Below are positions 1 through 10,659 of a stretch of 64,000 nt of DNA, one piece after another. This DNA comes from Candidatus Hadersleviella danica (GTDB taxonomy: Bacteria > Chloroflexota > Anaerolineae > Promineifilales > Promineifilaceae): assembly GCA_016711405.1 (NCBI GenBank), contig JADJSZ010000002.1:1-64000 (forward strand), written 5' to 3'. Made by a program: the position numbers and the translations under genes. Each line of letters opens with the position of its first letter. Position 1 is the first letter of the stretch. The notes under the pieces are model-generated. The model had not been told where the DNA came from. It searched no databases and worked only from the letters and a program-made list of their open reading frames with translations.

Positions 1-521
1 TGTCATTTTGGCGACTTATTATCATTTGGTGTAGGTACAAAACCGAGAACCTGTCATTACCCCAGAGGTAGAAACACATCTCTTTAGTTATTTGACACGC
101 AAAACGACAAAGCTTGAGGTGCGCCTCTATGCCCTGAATGGTTGGCATGACCACATCCACATTGTGGCCAGCATTCCCCAAAATTGCTGTGGCCGAAGTG
201 GTTAAAACCTTTGAAGGGAGCCAGCTCTCATCACCTCAATCACGTTGTCAGGCTCGATTTCACCTTTGCGTGGCAACGGGGCTATGTGCTTTAAGTGTGG
301 GTGAAAGACAGCTAGATATTGCCATTAATTATGTGGAGCAACAAAAAGAACATCACGCGAACCAGCAAACCAACAAATGGCTAGAAATGGTCTCTGATTT
401 GGATGAAGGTCAGATACGCCCTTACAATCCGCCTCCCATCTCCGCGAATCATCCCCTATTTATCGGGTTAATGAGCCAAATGATTTCTCGCTTTTATGAC
501 CCCCTTGCTGAATGCTTATGA
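1..521 (+). pseudogene. Decayed IS200/REP-associated Y1 transposase (TnpA-like)
   Basis: Reading across frames gives a recognisable HUH/Y1 transposase of the IS200-TnpA_REP group. The N-terminal YHLV..NREPVITPE segment is in the frame of base 5. The HUH motif lies in HDHIHIVASIP near 145-175. The catalytic-tyrosine helix INYVEQQKEHH lies near 325-360, followed by a C-terminal tail. The gene is broken by an in-frame TAG at 32-34, where the family has Trp, and by at least three frame changes (about 175, 225 and 295). The 5' end probably lies before the window. Family members cut and join single-stranded DNA and may mobilise REP palindromes in trans. This copy cannot make an active protein. Confidence 0.75.
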
Positions 522-3207
522 CGAATATCAACCGTTTTTCTTCACGCTTGCAACGTCTTGACCATGCTTTTCTTAAAACCCGCCTCGAAGGAGCGCGGTC
601 TTATAAACGCATTGCGGGTTACTTTCGCAGTTCCATTTTCGAGCTTGTGGGTGAGGAGTTGGCGGGTATTGCCCAAGTGCAGATAGTTTGCAATAGCGAG
701 TTGGATGCGGCGGATATTGCTATCTCTAAGCATGTGCGGGAGACGGCACTTAAAGAGCGGTGGAATCAAGCCATCCCTGAGGTGGAAGCGTTGTTACACC
801 GCGAGCAGTATCGCCAATTATATGAGTTGCTGAGTAGCGGCCGTGTGGAGATTCGTGGTTGTGCCTAAAGACAGGCTCTTTGTGCATGGCAAAGCAGGGG
901 TTATTGAATTGGCGGATGGCACCAAAACGAGCTTTCTTGGCTCGGCCAACGAAACGAAAAGCGGCTATGCCCATAACTATGAACTGTTATGGGAAGATAC
1001 GTCCGCAGATAGTATCGCTTGGGTGGAAGAAGAGTTTGCCGCATTATGGCAGAATGCACATCCTTTACCAGAAGCCATTATAGAGGAGATTAAGCGGGTT
1101 GCAGACCGTGTTGAAATACACTTTGCCGATACCAGTACGGTAGATTTGCCAGCGGCCGTCCTCGCCAAAGCCCCATTTATCGGGGTGGGGAACAACTTCA
1201 GCCGTGGCAAGATCATTGTGACACTCTTTTGCAACATCGAGAAACATATGGAAAGGCGCGGTTATTATTAGCGGATGAGGTAGGTGTGGGGAAAACGCTC
1301 TCATTAGCCGCTAGTGCCATGCTCTCTGCGCTATTAGATGATGCCCTATTTTAATTCTTTGCCCAGCAACCCTAACGTTACAATGGCAAGTGGAATTAAG
1401 TGATAAGTTGGGTATCCCAAGCGCCGTTTGGTTGTCATCAAAAAAGTATGGTTAGACCCAAACGGGCATCTTATTCGGACACGGGAGCCGAAGACATAGC
1501 CCGTTGCCCTTGCGGATAGCGATTGTGTCTACAGGCCTTGTTTTCACAATGGAAAAGAAAGAGAGCATTGTTGGGGTGCAAATTTGGCACAGTTATTTTA
1601 GATGAAGCGCACAAAAGCGCGGCGGCGGGTGGGTTGGGGCAAAAGGAGAAAGAGCCAAACAATTTGCTAGAGTTTATGTTGGCTATTGGCTCCCGCACAA
1701 AATTTACTGCTGGGCACGGCTACGCCTATTCAGACCGAAGTCTATGAATTGTGGGATTTGATGCAGATTCTAAACGCTGGCACTGGCTTTGTCTTAGGGC
1801 ATGAAGGATGGGGGTCTCGCTGGCAAAACTGGGAGCATTCATTACCTTTGGTTAAAGGTGACGAAAAACCAGCTGATGAGAAAGAAGCGTGGGAGTTACT
1901 CCGCAATCCATTGCCACCTGCGAGTGAAGATATTTTTTTTGCATCTTTAAGACTTCAACTTGGTCTAGCAGATACGCTATTTCATACCAATCAAGGTTAT
2001 GGTTCGCTGGGCTTCTTAGAAAAACAACTTTTAAGCCAAGCACTAGGATTGGGTTTTTTCCAACAACAAAACCCGATTGTGCGACATACTGTTTTACGCC
2101 GCCGTCAAACATTAGAAGAAGCAGGTATGTTAGAAAAAGTGGGTGTAGATATTCATCCAGACCCACACGCACCAGCAAGTATTTATTCAGAGGTCAATTT
2201 TAACGGACTTGGATTACGTACTAATTACCCATTTGACCGAGCGTATGAGGCCGCGGAAGGATACACATCTGAATTGCAAAAACGCACCCATGCCGCTGGG
2301 TTTATGAAGAGTTTGCTTTTACAACGTATCTGTTCTAGTTTTGCGTCGGGGCGCACAACTGCTGAACGAATGCTTCAATCGAGAGGTATTAGAAGATGAG
2401 GAAACAACGATTGGACTAACAGAGGCTATTGAAAATTTGACCCCCGCAGAAGGAATTATTTACGCATAATTGTGACAGAGTTATCTCGCCCCGAAGCCCG
2501 AGACCTAAATTAGCGGCCGTACAGTATTTTCTAACGACTCATCGTACCAGTGGCAAAACTTGGTTAGAACATGGCTGTATTATTTTTAGCCAGTATTATG
2601 ATACTGTTCATTGGATAGGAGGAATTGGCGAGGCTCATGCCGCAGGAACCTATTGGTGTTTATGCGGGTGCGGGTAAGAGTGGTATTTTTAGGGGGGGAT
2701 TTCGCGGCCGTGGAACGGGAAGCAATTAAGACAGCGGTCAAAAATCGGGATATTCGCCTTGTTGTAGCGACAGATGCCGCTTGTGAAGGATTAAACCTGC
2801 AAACATTGGGAACCCTAATCAATGTAGACTTGCCTTGGAATCCCTCCCGTTTGGAACAGCGGTTAGGCCGAATTAAGCGCTTTGGTCAAGCTCGACATAC
2901 GGTGGATATGCTTAACTTAGTTTATAGTGATACCCAAGATGAAAAGTTTACCAAGCATTATCGCGCCGCATGAAAGATAGATATGACATTTTTGGCGGGT
3001 TGCCAGACACCATTGAAGATGAGTGGATTGAGAATGGAGTTGTTAGAACAAAGGATGAATCAGTACTTACATCTCCGTCAGCAAGCACGGGATGTCTTTG
3101 AATTGCGGTATCAGCAAACAGTAGCCCCTGATAGAGACCGCTGGGAGTTATGTTCACGGGTTCTATCACGGAGAGATATCATAGAGAAGTTATCCAAGCC
3201 TTGGTAG
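512..3207 (+). pseudogene. Broken PLD-nuclease/SF2 helicase fusion, defence type
   Basis: Joined across frames this is one protein of roughly 880 residues. A phospholipase-D nuclease domain carries an HKD motif (VHGKAGVI, then a GSAN element, 880-960). An SF2/SNF2-like helicase follows, with Walker A ADEVGVGKT (about 1273-1300), DEAH box VILDEAHKS (about 1590-1615), GTATPIQ motif III region (about 1715) and a C-terminal helicase lobe with ATDAACEGLNLQ and QRLGRIKRFGQ (2770-2890). Such PLD-helicase proteins occur in anti-phage islands, where DISARM- and Dpd-type systems use related domains; that role is inferred. Frame changes occur near 858, 1228, 1353 (T run), 1437 (A run), 1485, 1512, 1690 and 2390, with more between 2400 and 2640 and near 2950. 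The start overlaps the transposase stop. It could be a true pseudogene or a badly sequenced intact gene. Confidence 0.7.
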
Positions 3208-3228
3208 TAGACAATAGCGCAAACCAAT

Positions 3229-3260
3229 AAAAAGACCCAGCCAACGGCCGGGTCTTTTTT
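3229..3260 (+). terminator. Intrinsic terminator after the helicase gene
   Basis: A GC-rich hairpin (arms GACCCaGCC and GGCcGGGTC) is flanked by A and T runs and ends in TTTTTT. It is nearly the same sequence as the hairpin at 3992-4024, so it also marks a duplication. Confidence 0.8.
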
Positions 3261-3285
3261 GTGTAAAGGATTCCCCTACTCGACT

Positions 3286-3342
3286 AAGTAGTAAGTAGTG
3301 AGTAGTAAGTAGTTCCCTACTACTCACTACTCACTACTCACT
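3286..3342. repeat. TAGTGAG-type heptamer array with inverted halves
   Basis: Tandem heptamers of the AGTAGTA/GTGAGTA type run one way and then return as CTACTCACTACTCAC after a short centre. The array can form a long hairpin. It is one of many degenerate heptamer arrays in this window's intergenic DNA. Confidence 0.7.
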
Positions 3343-3378
3343 TTTCACCCGTAAGTGGCCACTCTACCCTCTACCCCC

Positions 3379-3510
3379 TCACCCCTTCAACCGCTCCTGA
3401 GAGGGGTCAAACAGCGGCTCCCGCGCCACCGTCGCCTTGTACCCACGGCCGAAATACCCCACCGCCAACTCCGTCCCCACCTTCGCTACCCCCACTGGCA
3501 AACCCCATTC
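3379..3510 (-). pseudogene. Orphan C-terminal fragment of a second sarcosine-dehydrogenase-like gene
   Basis: The last 41 codons before the TGA at 3379-3381 encode a near copy of the C-terminus of the gene at 4044-6403. By hand I count 32 of 41 identical residues, including PVGVAKVG, YKATVAREPLFD and QERLKG. Upstream of this stretch the frame has no similarity to that family. The piece is the tail of a duplicated or replaced paralogue. It sits just inside a terminator that is also duplicated. Confidence 0.75.
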
Positions 3511-3546
3511 CCCAATCCCCGTTCTCCTTAAACCCACCTCATACGC

Positions 3547-3552
3547 TATAAT
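3547..3552 (+). promoter_or_regulatory. TATAAT -10 box giving a possibly leaderless start
   Basis: A perfect TATAAT ends 7 bases before the ATG at 3560, so a transcript starting at the usual distance would have almost no leader. No good -35 element is seen. Confidence 0.4.
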
Positions 3553-3559
3553 GGCTCCC

Positions 3560-3980
3560 ATGAGCGACACATCCCTCCCCCAACCATCCCAATTCGGCGC
3601 CATTGATATCGAACTCCTGCGCCACCGCCTCCAGCTCACGCCGGGGCAACGCCTGCAAGCCATGCTCGATGCTCGCGAACTCTTGGTGGGGTTCAAGCGC
3701 GGGCGGTTGCGCCGCCAATACCCCCATCTCTCCCTGCGCGAAATCAACCTCAAGCTCCTCGAAGAAATTGAACGTGCCCAAAACCTCCCCCCCCGACCTC
3801 AGTCTATTCATAGACATTCTCCATAAGCTCGAAGCCATCGGTGCCCCCTATGTCATCATCGGCGGTTTTGCCGCCACCATGTATGGCATCACCCGCGCCA
3901 CCTACGATATTGACATCGTCGTAGACCTCGACGAAAGCCACATCGAAGCGTTGGCCGATACCCCCCGCGAACCACTCTAA
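3560..3980 (+). pseudogene. Truncated nucleotidyltransferase (MNT/AbiEii-like) with a frameshift
   Basis: The first part (3560 to about 3795) encodes a charged helical leader rich in Arg and Leu. After an eight-C run at 3789-3796 the frame changes and continues as SLFIDILHKLEAIGAPYVIIGGFAATMYG, followed by TRATYDIDIVVDL. This is the GG..A...G.TR.T.DID core of a minimal-nucleotidyltransferase fold protein. The reading frame then stops after PREPL, far short of a full domain. The C-run could be a sequencing indel, but the truncation looks real. Related proteins act as toxin or antitoxin partners or in RNA modification; no partner is seen here. Confidence 0.6.
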
Positions 3981-3991
3981 CCTCCCGCAAC

Positions 3992-4024
3992 AAAAAAGAC
4001 CCAGCCATGTGCTGGGTCTTTCTC
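3992..4024. terminator. Bidirectional terminator hairpin, second copy
   Basis: A run of six A, arms GACCCAGC and GCTGGGTC, and a T-rich end form a hairpin usable by the minus-strand gene at 4044-6403 and by the plus-strand remnant. It closely matches the hairpin at 3229-3260. Confidence 0.8.
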
Positions 4025-4043
4025 TATCTCTACCTTACATCGG

Positions 4044-6403
4044 CTATCCCTTCAACCGCTCCTGCCCCCCATCAAACAGCGGCTCCCGTGCCACCGTCGC
4101 CTTGTACTTGCGGCCGAAATACACCACCTCCAACACCTTCCCCACCTTCGCCACCCCCACCGGCACATACCCATACGCAATCCACTGGCCCATGCTATAG
4201 CCATACCCCCCCGTCGTCACCTGCCCCACACAAACCTCGCCGTCGTAAATCGGCTCATAGCCAAACACGGCCGCCTCCTCCCCTTCGGGCACTTCCAGCA
4301 CCAAACAAACCAGCTTCTTCTTCAGCCCCTTCTCCTTCAACTTCTGGCACGTCGCCTTGCCCAGAAAATCCCCCGCCTTGTCTAGGCGTTGCGCCTGCCC
4401 CGCCTGCCAGATAGCCGTCCACACGGCCGCCGCGCTCTCCTGCGGAATGTGCAACTCCCAGCCCAACTCGCCCACATAACTAATCCGCATGGCGTACACC
4501 GGCGTGCCCCCTATTTCCAGCCATTGCCCCGTGTAAAAGGGGAACGCCTCATTGGAGAGGTCGGCCGTCGTCACCTGTTGCAAAATGGTGCGGGCGTTCG
4601 GCCCCCACAGCCCCAGCGCCGCATAGCTATCCGACACATCGGTCAGGTTGATGGAGCCATCGCGGGGGGCGTGGCGATTCACCCAATCCCAATCTTGCGG
4701 CCGTGTGCCCTCCCCCACAAACAGCCAAAACTTGTCCTCGGCCAGCCGCGCCACGGCCAAATCGCGCCGCACCCCCCCCTTGGCGGTTAGCCATGTCGTG
4801 TAGATGCCGCTCCCCACGGGCTTGTCCATTTCGCTGGCACACAGATAGTTGACATAGGCCAGTGCGCCCGCCCCAGCCACCTCAAAGACGGACAAGCCGC
4901 ACAAATCATAAACGGCCGCGCTCTCCCGCGTCGCCAAATGCTCCGCCCCCTGTATGGGCGACCAATGCTCGGCCGCCCAGCCCGTGCGGGCGGGGATTTG
5001 CCCCTCATATTGCTCCAGCAAGCGGCTGTTTTCCCCATACCAATTGGGCAGTTCCATCCCCGCAAACGCCGTAAAGCTGGCCCGCAACCCCTTGTGCGCC
5101 GCGTGGAACGGGGTCAGCCGCAAATCCCGTGGCTCGCTCAGCGGCTGGCGCGGGTGAATCACGTCATACACCTCGCGGTAATTCTTTTGGGTGGTGGTGT
5201 GGATGTACTGTTGGGTTGTTTGCCAACGGTTAAAGCGGTGGATGTGGCATTGGCGCATGTCCCATTCGGTCTGCCCCTCGCCATGCGTCATCCACTCGGC
5301 AATGCTCTTGCCCACCCCGCCCGCATGGGTAATCCATGAGGCCACGGCCGTCCACAACCCTTTCACATGGCTCTCGCCCATGATGGGGTAGCCATCGGCC
5401 GAAAAAGCGAACATGCCATTAAAACTGCGCTCAAATTCCGCCCCTTTTAGGATGGGAACCAGCCGTTGCGCTTGCGCCCACGCCGCCGCAAAATCGGTGG
5501 GGGTGAAGGGGTGCATGGCGTTGCCGCGAATGTCGTGCGGCCGAATCATGTGCGGCTTGTGCCAATAACTGCCAATCCCATACGCATCCCAATGCTTGCG
5601 GTAATAGGTGGTCGAATCGAGTTCCCGAATGGTGGGGAAATTCACCTCATGGTCTTTGTTGGCGCGGTCATACTGGGCCAGTTCGGGCAATGGCTTGGTG
5701 ATGATGTACTGGTGTTCAAAGGCCATGAGCGGCAATTTAACCCCCAGCTTATCCCCTAACACAGGCCCCCAAATGTTGGTGCAGAGCAACACTTGCTCGC
5801 ATTCGATGCGGGGCAGGTCGGGGTTGCTGGTCAGCACGGCCGTCACCCGCCCCTGCACCACCTCAATATCCACCACCTCAGTCTGGCCGATAAACTCCGC
5901 TCCCCCTGTGGCCATCGCCTCTCGCGCCAACACGGCCGAGACATGCGCCCCCTTCACAATGGCGCTCTTGGGCACGAACAAGGCCCCACAAACGCCTCTT
6001 CGTTCAGATAGGGCATTTTGGCCTTGGCCTCGGCGGGGGTCAGCAGGTGCGCTTCTGCCCCAAAACCGACAGCTTCCCCATGCAGGCGGATTAAATCTTG
6101 CCAGCGCCGCTCGCTAATGGCCACTTCTAGGCCGCCGACGGGGTTGTAGGTGTGTTGCTCGGCCGTGTACGGCTCCAGCCCCGCCACCAAATTGGATGTG
6201 TACTGCGCCATCAGCGTCAGCAACTTAGAATGGCTCAAACCCACCAACCCACCCGGCGCGTGGGAAGTCGAACCATCATTCTCAATGGGATGCCCCTTAT
6301 CCACCACCACAATATCCCGCCACCCCAATTGGGTAAGGTGGTAGGCGGCACTACACCCCACAATTCCTGAACCGACAATGACAAGTTTGGCCTGTTTACT
6401 CAT
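4044..6403 (-). CDS. FAD-dependent sarcosine/dimethylglycine dehydrogenase-like protein with GcvT domain (one frameshift)
   Basis: The N-terminal half is a DAO-type FAD oxidoreductase (VGSGIVG dinucleotide motif, residues 10-16). The C-terminal half is a GcvT-like folate-binding region (SVFEVAGAGALAYVN to YSMGQWIAYGY). Such enzymes oxidatively demethylate N-methylglycines and pass the one-carbon unit to tetrahydrofolate. The protein is about 785 residues but split: one base is missing from a C4 run at 5984-5987, where VGALFVPKSA is interrupted. In addition, the stretch that usually precedes RLDKxGDFLGK and carries the RLEKGY-type motif is absent (near 4390-4400). This in-frame loss of roughly 40 residues may affect folate binding. 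The exact amine substrate cannot be read from the sequence. A paralogous tail lies downstream at 3379-3510. Confidence 0.8.
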
Positions 6404-6843
6404 GGGATTTCCTCGTTGCTAAGCTAACTATGAAAAGTGAAAAGAGTATAGAGATAGTTGCCCACGAAACAAGTCACCGCCCATTTTTTCTTGACGCAAA
6501 GACGCAGGGACGCAAAGAACGCAGGGAAGGTTTGCCCGAGAAAATCCTCTGCTCTCCCTGCGCCCTCGCGCCTCTGCGTCAAATCTTGGCTAATAGCATT
6601 TTGTAGGGGTAGTCCTTATCCCTCTTCAGGGATAAATATGCCTATCCAAAATCTCGGTTAAACCAACACCTAGGGCAACCACAAGGGTTGCCCCTACAGT
6701 GCGTTCGACAAAATAACTCGGTCAGACTACCCCCACACTTAACCCACCCCTGCCCACTACCCTAACCACTACTAACCCCATTGTGATACAATCCGCCCCC
6801 ATCTAACCACCATCCCCAACAGGGAGCCTACCTCGAGAATCCC
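6404..6843. repeat. Intergenic region with CGCAAAG-type and REP-like repeats
   Basis: There is no gene here. Bases 6493-6590 hold degenerate ACGCAAAG/GCGTC octamers that reappear near 10605-10640, 15150-15187 and 34130-34165. Bases 6673-6713 hold a REP-like palindrome with arms GGGCAACC and GGTTGCCC followed by CCTACAGT and CGTTCGACAA, the same unit as at 13306-13379. The rest is AT-rich and featureless. Confidence 0.6.
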
Positions 6844-8431
6844 ATGAGCAAGCGCAAGCCCCAACCACCCCCAAAAACCTTCTCCGTGCGGCCGAAACGC
6901 TCCCTGCGCCACACCCTGCCCTTTGGCCTGCTCCTCATCCTCATCCTCGCCGCCTTCAGCTTCACCAGCTACGAATCCTACGCCTCCCTCTACGATGCCG
7001 ACTACGTGGGCGTGGAAGTGTGCGCCGACTGCCACACCATCATGTACGACCGCTGGAAAGATTCCCCCCACGCCAACATGACCCATCAACCCAGCCCCGA
7101 AACGGTGGTGGGGGATTTTAACGACAGCAGTTGGATGTTGCCCCCCGAAGGTCAGCTACTCCCCTACGACGACGAACTGCCCGCCATGCGCACCTTCACC
7201 GAGGGGGCTGATTTTTACATGGCTCTGCGCCGCCCCGGCACGGCCGATTTCACCTCCTTCAAAATCGCCTACGTCATTGGCTACCAATACCGCCAAACCT
7301 ATCTCACCCTCGAAGAAGGGGGGAGTCTTGCGCCGCCTCCCCCTGCAATGGTCTACCGAACGGCAAGAGTTCTTCCCCTACTGGAACCTCCAAGAGAACA
7401 GCACCCCCACTCTCGAAGATTTGTGGGTGCAAATGACCACCCTCAATTCGGCGTGGAACCTGTTTTGTGCCCGGTGCCACACCACCAACTTAGACATTCT
7501 GGCCCGTGATGAGAACCACACCACGGCCGTCACCCAATGGACAGACGAAGGCATTGCCTGTGAATCGTGCCACGGCCCCGGCAGTCAGCACGTCAACTAC
7601 TTTTCCACCAACTACGTCAACCGCGTCGTCGCCTTTGCCAACAGCCAACTGCGCGGCCAACCCGTCGCCTACATCGTCCACCCCCACAAGCTCGAAAAAG
7701 GGGAATCGCTCAGTGTCTGTGCCCGGTGCCACGGCCCCGATATTAGCCGCGCCACGACGGAAATTTACCGCGAATACGAGCCGGGCTATAGCCAAGAAGG
7801 GCGCATCAACGACCTCTCCCCCTATTTCCAGCAATTCCCCCTCGAGCCGGGGCGCACCGCCCCCACGGTGGAAGTGTGGGCGGATGGTGCGCCGCGAGGC
7901 ATCGCCATGATTTTCCGCTCCTTTATCGAATCGGACTGCTACCAGCAGAGCGACGAGCCACGCTGTTTTGATTGCCACGACCCGCACAACAACAGCCAAC
8001 CCCGCGTGCCGGGCATATTGGAGCCATCGGCCGTGAGCAACCAATACTGCCTCGATTGCCACGGGGAGTTGGCCGAAGACACGGCCGAGCATACCCACCA
8101 CGTCACAGGTACGGCCGGCTCCTACTGCTACGACTGCCACCTGCCCAACCAAATTGACAGCATCGTTTCGGGCGCACGTCGCTTCACCCGCACCCATTGG
8201 ATGAGCTCCCTGCCCGACCCCCAAAATTCAGTGCAATTTGGGCTAGAAAACGCCCCCAACGCCTGCAACGAATGCCACACCGACCAAACCCCCGAGTGGG
8301 CGGTGGATGTCATGCGCGAATGGTACGGCCCCTCGGCCGTGGGGCAAACGAGCCAGCCCATCGCCGCCCACACCCTCTGGCCCACCCTCACCCTTGGCAC
8401 TGGGCTAAGCACAGGGGAGATGTGCCAATAA
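6844..8431 (+). CDS. Membrane-anchored octahaem c-type cytochrome (one frameshift)
   Basis: An uncleaved N-terminal membrane anchor (about residues 25-42) is followed by eight CxxCH haem motifs: CADCH, CARCH, CESCH, CARCH, CFDCH, CLDCH, CYDCH and CNECH. The opening YVGVEVCADCHTIMYDRWKDS matches the cytochrome c552/c554-type multihaem family, which moves electrons outside the cytoplasmic membrane or reduces nitrogen or sulfur compounds. There is no evidence here for a particular acceptor. The frame breaks once in the G run at 7318-7323 and resumes in GGVLRRLPLQW; the protein is otherwise about 525 residues and looks complete. No quinol oxidase or other redox partner is adjacent. The CxxCH spacing is well supported, but the enzymatic role is not. 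Confidence 0.8.
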
Positions 8432-8495
8432 GGATGAAGTGAACGATTTGTAGTGCCCATAAATAAATTGTGATTGGGGAAAATATGGCTCAGAC

Positions 8496-8523
8496 GTAGT
8501 GGCGCAATGTATTGCGCCACTAC
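8496..8523. repeat. Perfect 13-bp-arm palindrome
   Basis: Arms GTAGTGGCGCAAT and ATTGCGCCACTAC are separated by two bases between the cytochrome and permease genes. A degenerate half occurs near 40473. The palindrome has no following T run, so it is more REP-like than a terminator. Confidence 0.7.
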
Positions 8524-8563
8524 AGCCACACTTAAATGAGGGGCACTACAGCACACATGACCC

Positions 8564-10223
8564 ATGACAAATGACAACGGGCGCATAACCCAACTCGTTT
8601 ATCTGCTTCCTCTTGCTTTCCTCGGGCTGTTTTTTGTATACCCCCTCGTCGCCATTTTCAAGCTGAGCTTAACGCCCCCGCTAGATGGCTTGCAAGAGCT
8701 ATGGCGCACCCCATTTTATGGGCGCACCTTTCTTTTTACAGTCGGGCAAGCGGCCGTTTCCACCCTGCTCACCCTTGCCCTTGCCCTGCCTGCCAGCTAC
8801 GTCTTTGCCCGCTACAACTTTTGGGGCAAGCGCACCCTGCGCACCCTCAGCACCTTGCCTTTTGTCCTGCCCACCGTCGTCGTGGCCAACGCCTTCACCG
8901 CCTTGCTGGGGCCACAAGGATTGCTCAACGAGGGGTTGCAGGGGGCGTTCAACCTCGCCGAGCCACCGCTCAATGTGCAATACACACTGACAGGCATCTT
9001 GCTGGCCCATGTTTTTTACAACTACAGCATCGTTTTGCGCCTTGTCAGCGGCTTTTGGCAGAATTTGCCGCCCGATTTGGAGCAGGCGGCGCAAACATTG
9101 GGCCTCAACGAATGGCAAGCGTTTCGGCGGGTAACATGGCCACTTTTACGGCCGGCCATTGGCGCGGCGGCCGTGCTCGTCTTTGTCTTCTGCTTCACCA
9201 GCTTTGGAGTCATTCTCATTTTGGGCGGCCCCCGCTATGCCACCATCGAAACGGAAATTTACCGCCAAACCATTAGCGCCTTTAATTTGCCCGTGGCGGC
9301 CGTGCTCTCCCTTGGCCAAATCCTCTTCACCCTCGGGCTGATGAGCCTCTACACCCGCACCCAAGCGCGATTGGCTCTGCGTTGGCGAGCCAGCACGGCC
9401 GTCGCCAAGCCCATCCGCACCCCCACCGAGCGGTTGCTGGTGGGTGGCAACGTCGCCCTCTTGCTCGGGCTACTTGGCTCGCCCCTACTGGCTCTTGTTT
9501 GGCGCTCATTCAGCACGGCCGATGGTTTTTCCTTGCGCTATTACCGCCAACTGTTCCTGAATGAGCGCGGGTCGGTCTTTTTTGTGCCCCCCATCGAGGC
9601 GGTGGGCAATTCGGTGGCCATTGCCCTCGCCGCTATGTTATTGGCGGTGGCGGTGGGGGTGTCGCTGGCGCGGCTGGTTTGGTCGGCCGAAAATCGGCCG
9701 TGGGGGGGCTGGCTCGATGCGGGGTTGATGTTGCCGCTGTCCACCTCGGCCGTCACCCTTGGTTTTGGCTACATCATCGCCCTCAATCGGCCGCCCCTGA
9801 ATTTGCGCGATTCGCTGGTGCTGATTCCCATTGCCCATGCCCTTGTGGCCATGCCCCTTGTCATTCGGGTCATGTTGCCCGCTTTGCGGCGGCTCAACCC
9901 GCGCTGGCGCTGAGGCGGCGGCCAGTTTGGGAGCTACGCCGTGGCAAATTTGGTGGCGGGTGGAACGGCCGCTCACGCAAGCGGCCGTGTGGGTCGCGGC
10001 CGTCTTTGCCTTCACCATTAGCATGGGGGAATTTGGCGCCACCGTCTTCATCGCCCGCCCCGATACGCCGACCATGCCGACCGCCATCTACCGCTTTCTC
10101 GGCCAGCCCGGCGCACTCAACTATGGCCAAGCCCTCGCCATGAGTTCGCTGTTGCTGTTGGTCTGCGCCACTTGCTTTATCCTCATCGAACAGTTCCGCT
10201 TGGGCGATGAGGGTGAGTTTTAA
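8564..10223 (+). CDS. ABC transporter permease, fused two-domain Fe3+/thiamine type (one frameshift)
   Basis: This is a polytopic inner-membrane protein of about 550 residues made of two homologous permease halves. Each half carries the cytoplasmic EAA coupling loop (EQAAQTLGLNEWQAFRRVTWP in the first, AAASLGATPWQIWWRVERP in the second). The layout is that of FbpB/AfuB/ThiP permeases, which import ferric iron or thiamine with a periplasmic binding protein and an ATPase. Neither partner is adjacent, so the substrate is open. The frame breaks once between about 9895 and 9912, just before the second EAA loop. The start ATG lies inside an ATGACAA-type repeat. I count 13 CGGCCG sites in the 1660 bases of this gene. 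Confidence 0.8.
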
Positions 10224-10271
10224 AGAAGAGCCACTCCAAGGCTCATGTCACTTTCGGAACCGCTTCTATTA

Positions 10272-10600
10272 GCTCGTAATAGGTTCGGCGTTAGAGCGAC
10301 TACCTGTAATCCCTCGGATTTTTCCTCGTCTTAAATTCCAGTGTTTTGAAGCGCACTGTGCCACCAAATCATAATTGTTCTGCATCGCCAGCCAACTCTC
10401 AGCCGACCTGCCCCAACACCTTCGATAAACGCAACGCCATTTCAGGGGTCATCACCGCTCTTGCCATTTAGCAAACAGGGTAAAACGTAGAAGGGGAACC
10501 TTCAACTTCTCCGCCACTGTGCGGGCACTCCACAGACCAGTTCTTCCAAATAAACTTCCCGAATAAATTCACCGGGGTGGGGTGGATTGTATGTGGTCAT
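10272..10600 (-). pseudogene. higA: HigA/VapI-type antitoxin remnant
   Basis: The complement strand from ATG at 10600 reads MTTYNPPHPGEFIREVYLEE, the classic start of HigA-type XRE antitoxins. After frame changes it continues with RTVAEKLKVP and then TPEMALRLSKVLG, AESWLAMQNNYDL, and ends at a TAA near 10272. At least three indels break it (about 10535, 10470 and 10405), and the helix-turn-helix centre is garbled. No HigB toxin is found next to it. It is a remnant of a lost toxin-antitoxin locus. Confidence 0.65.
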
Positions 10601-10659
10601 ACCCTTGCGTCCTCTGCGCCCTTGCGCCCCTGCGTCAAAAAAACTCCCCCCCATTTTCC

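Noticed and set aside
1..3210. UGA read as selenocysteine in broken frames, given that tRNA-Sec is present
   Set aside because: The breaks are frame changes and TAG/TAA stops, not single in-frame UGA at redox sites. No SECIS-like hairpin follows any of them.
8496..8523. Intrinsic terminator after the cytochrome gene
   Set aside because: The palindrome is strong but no T run follows on either strand.
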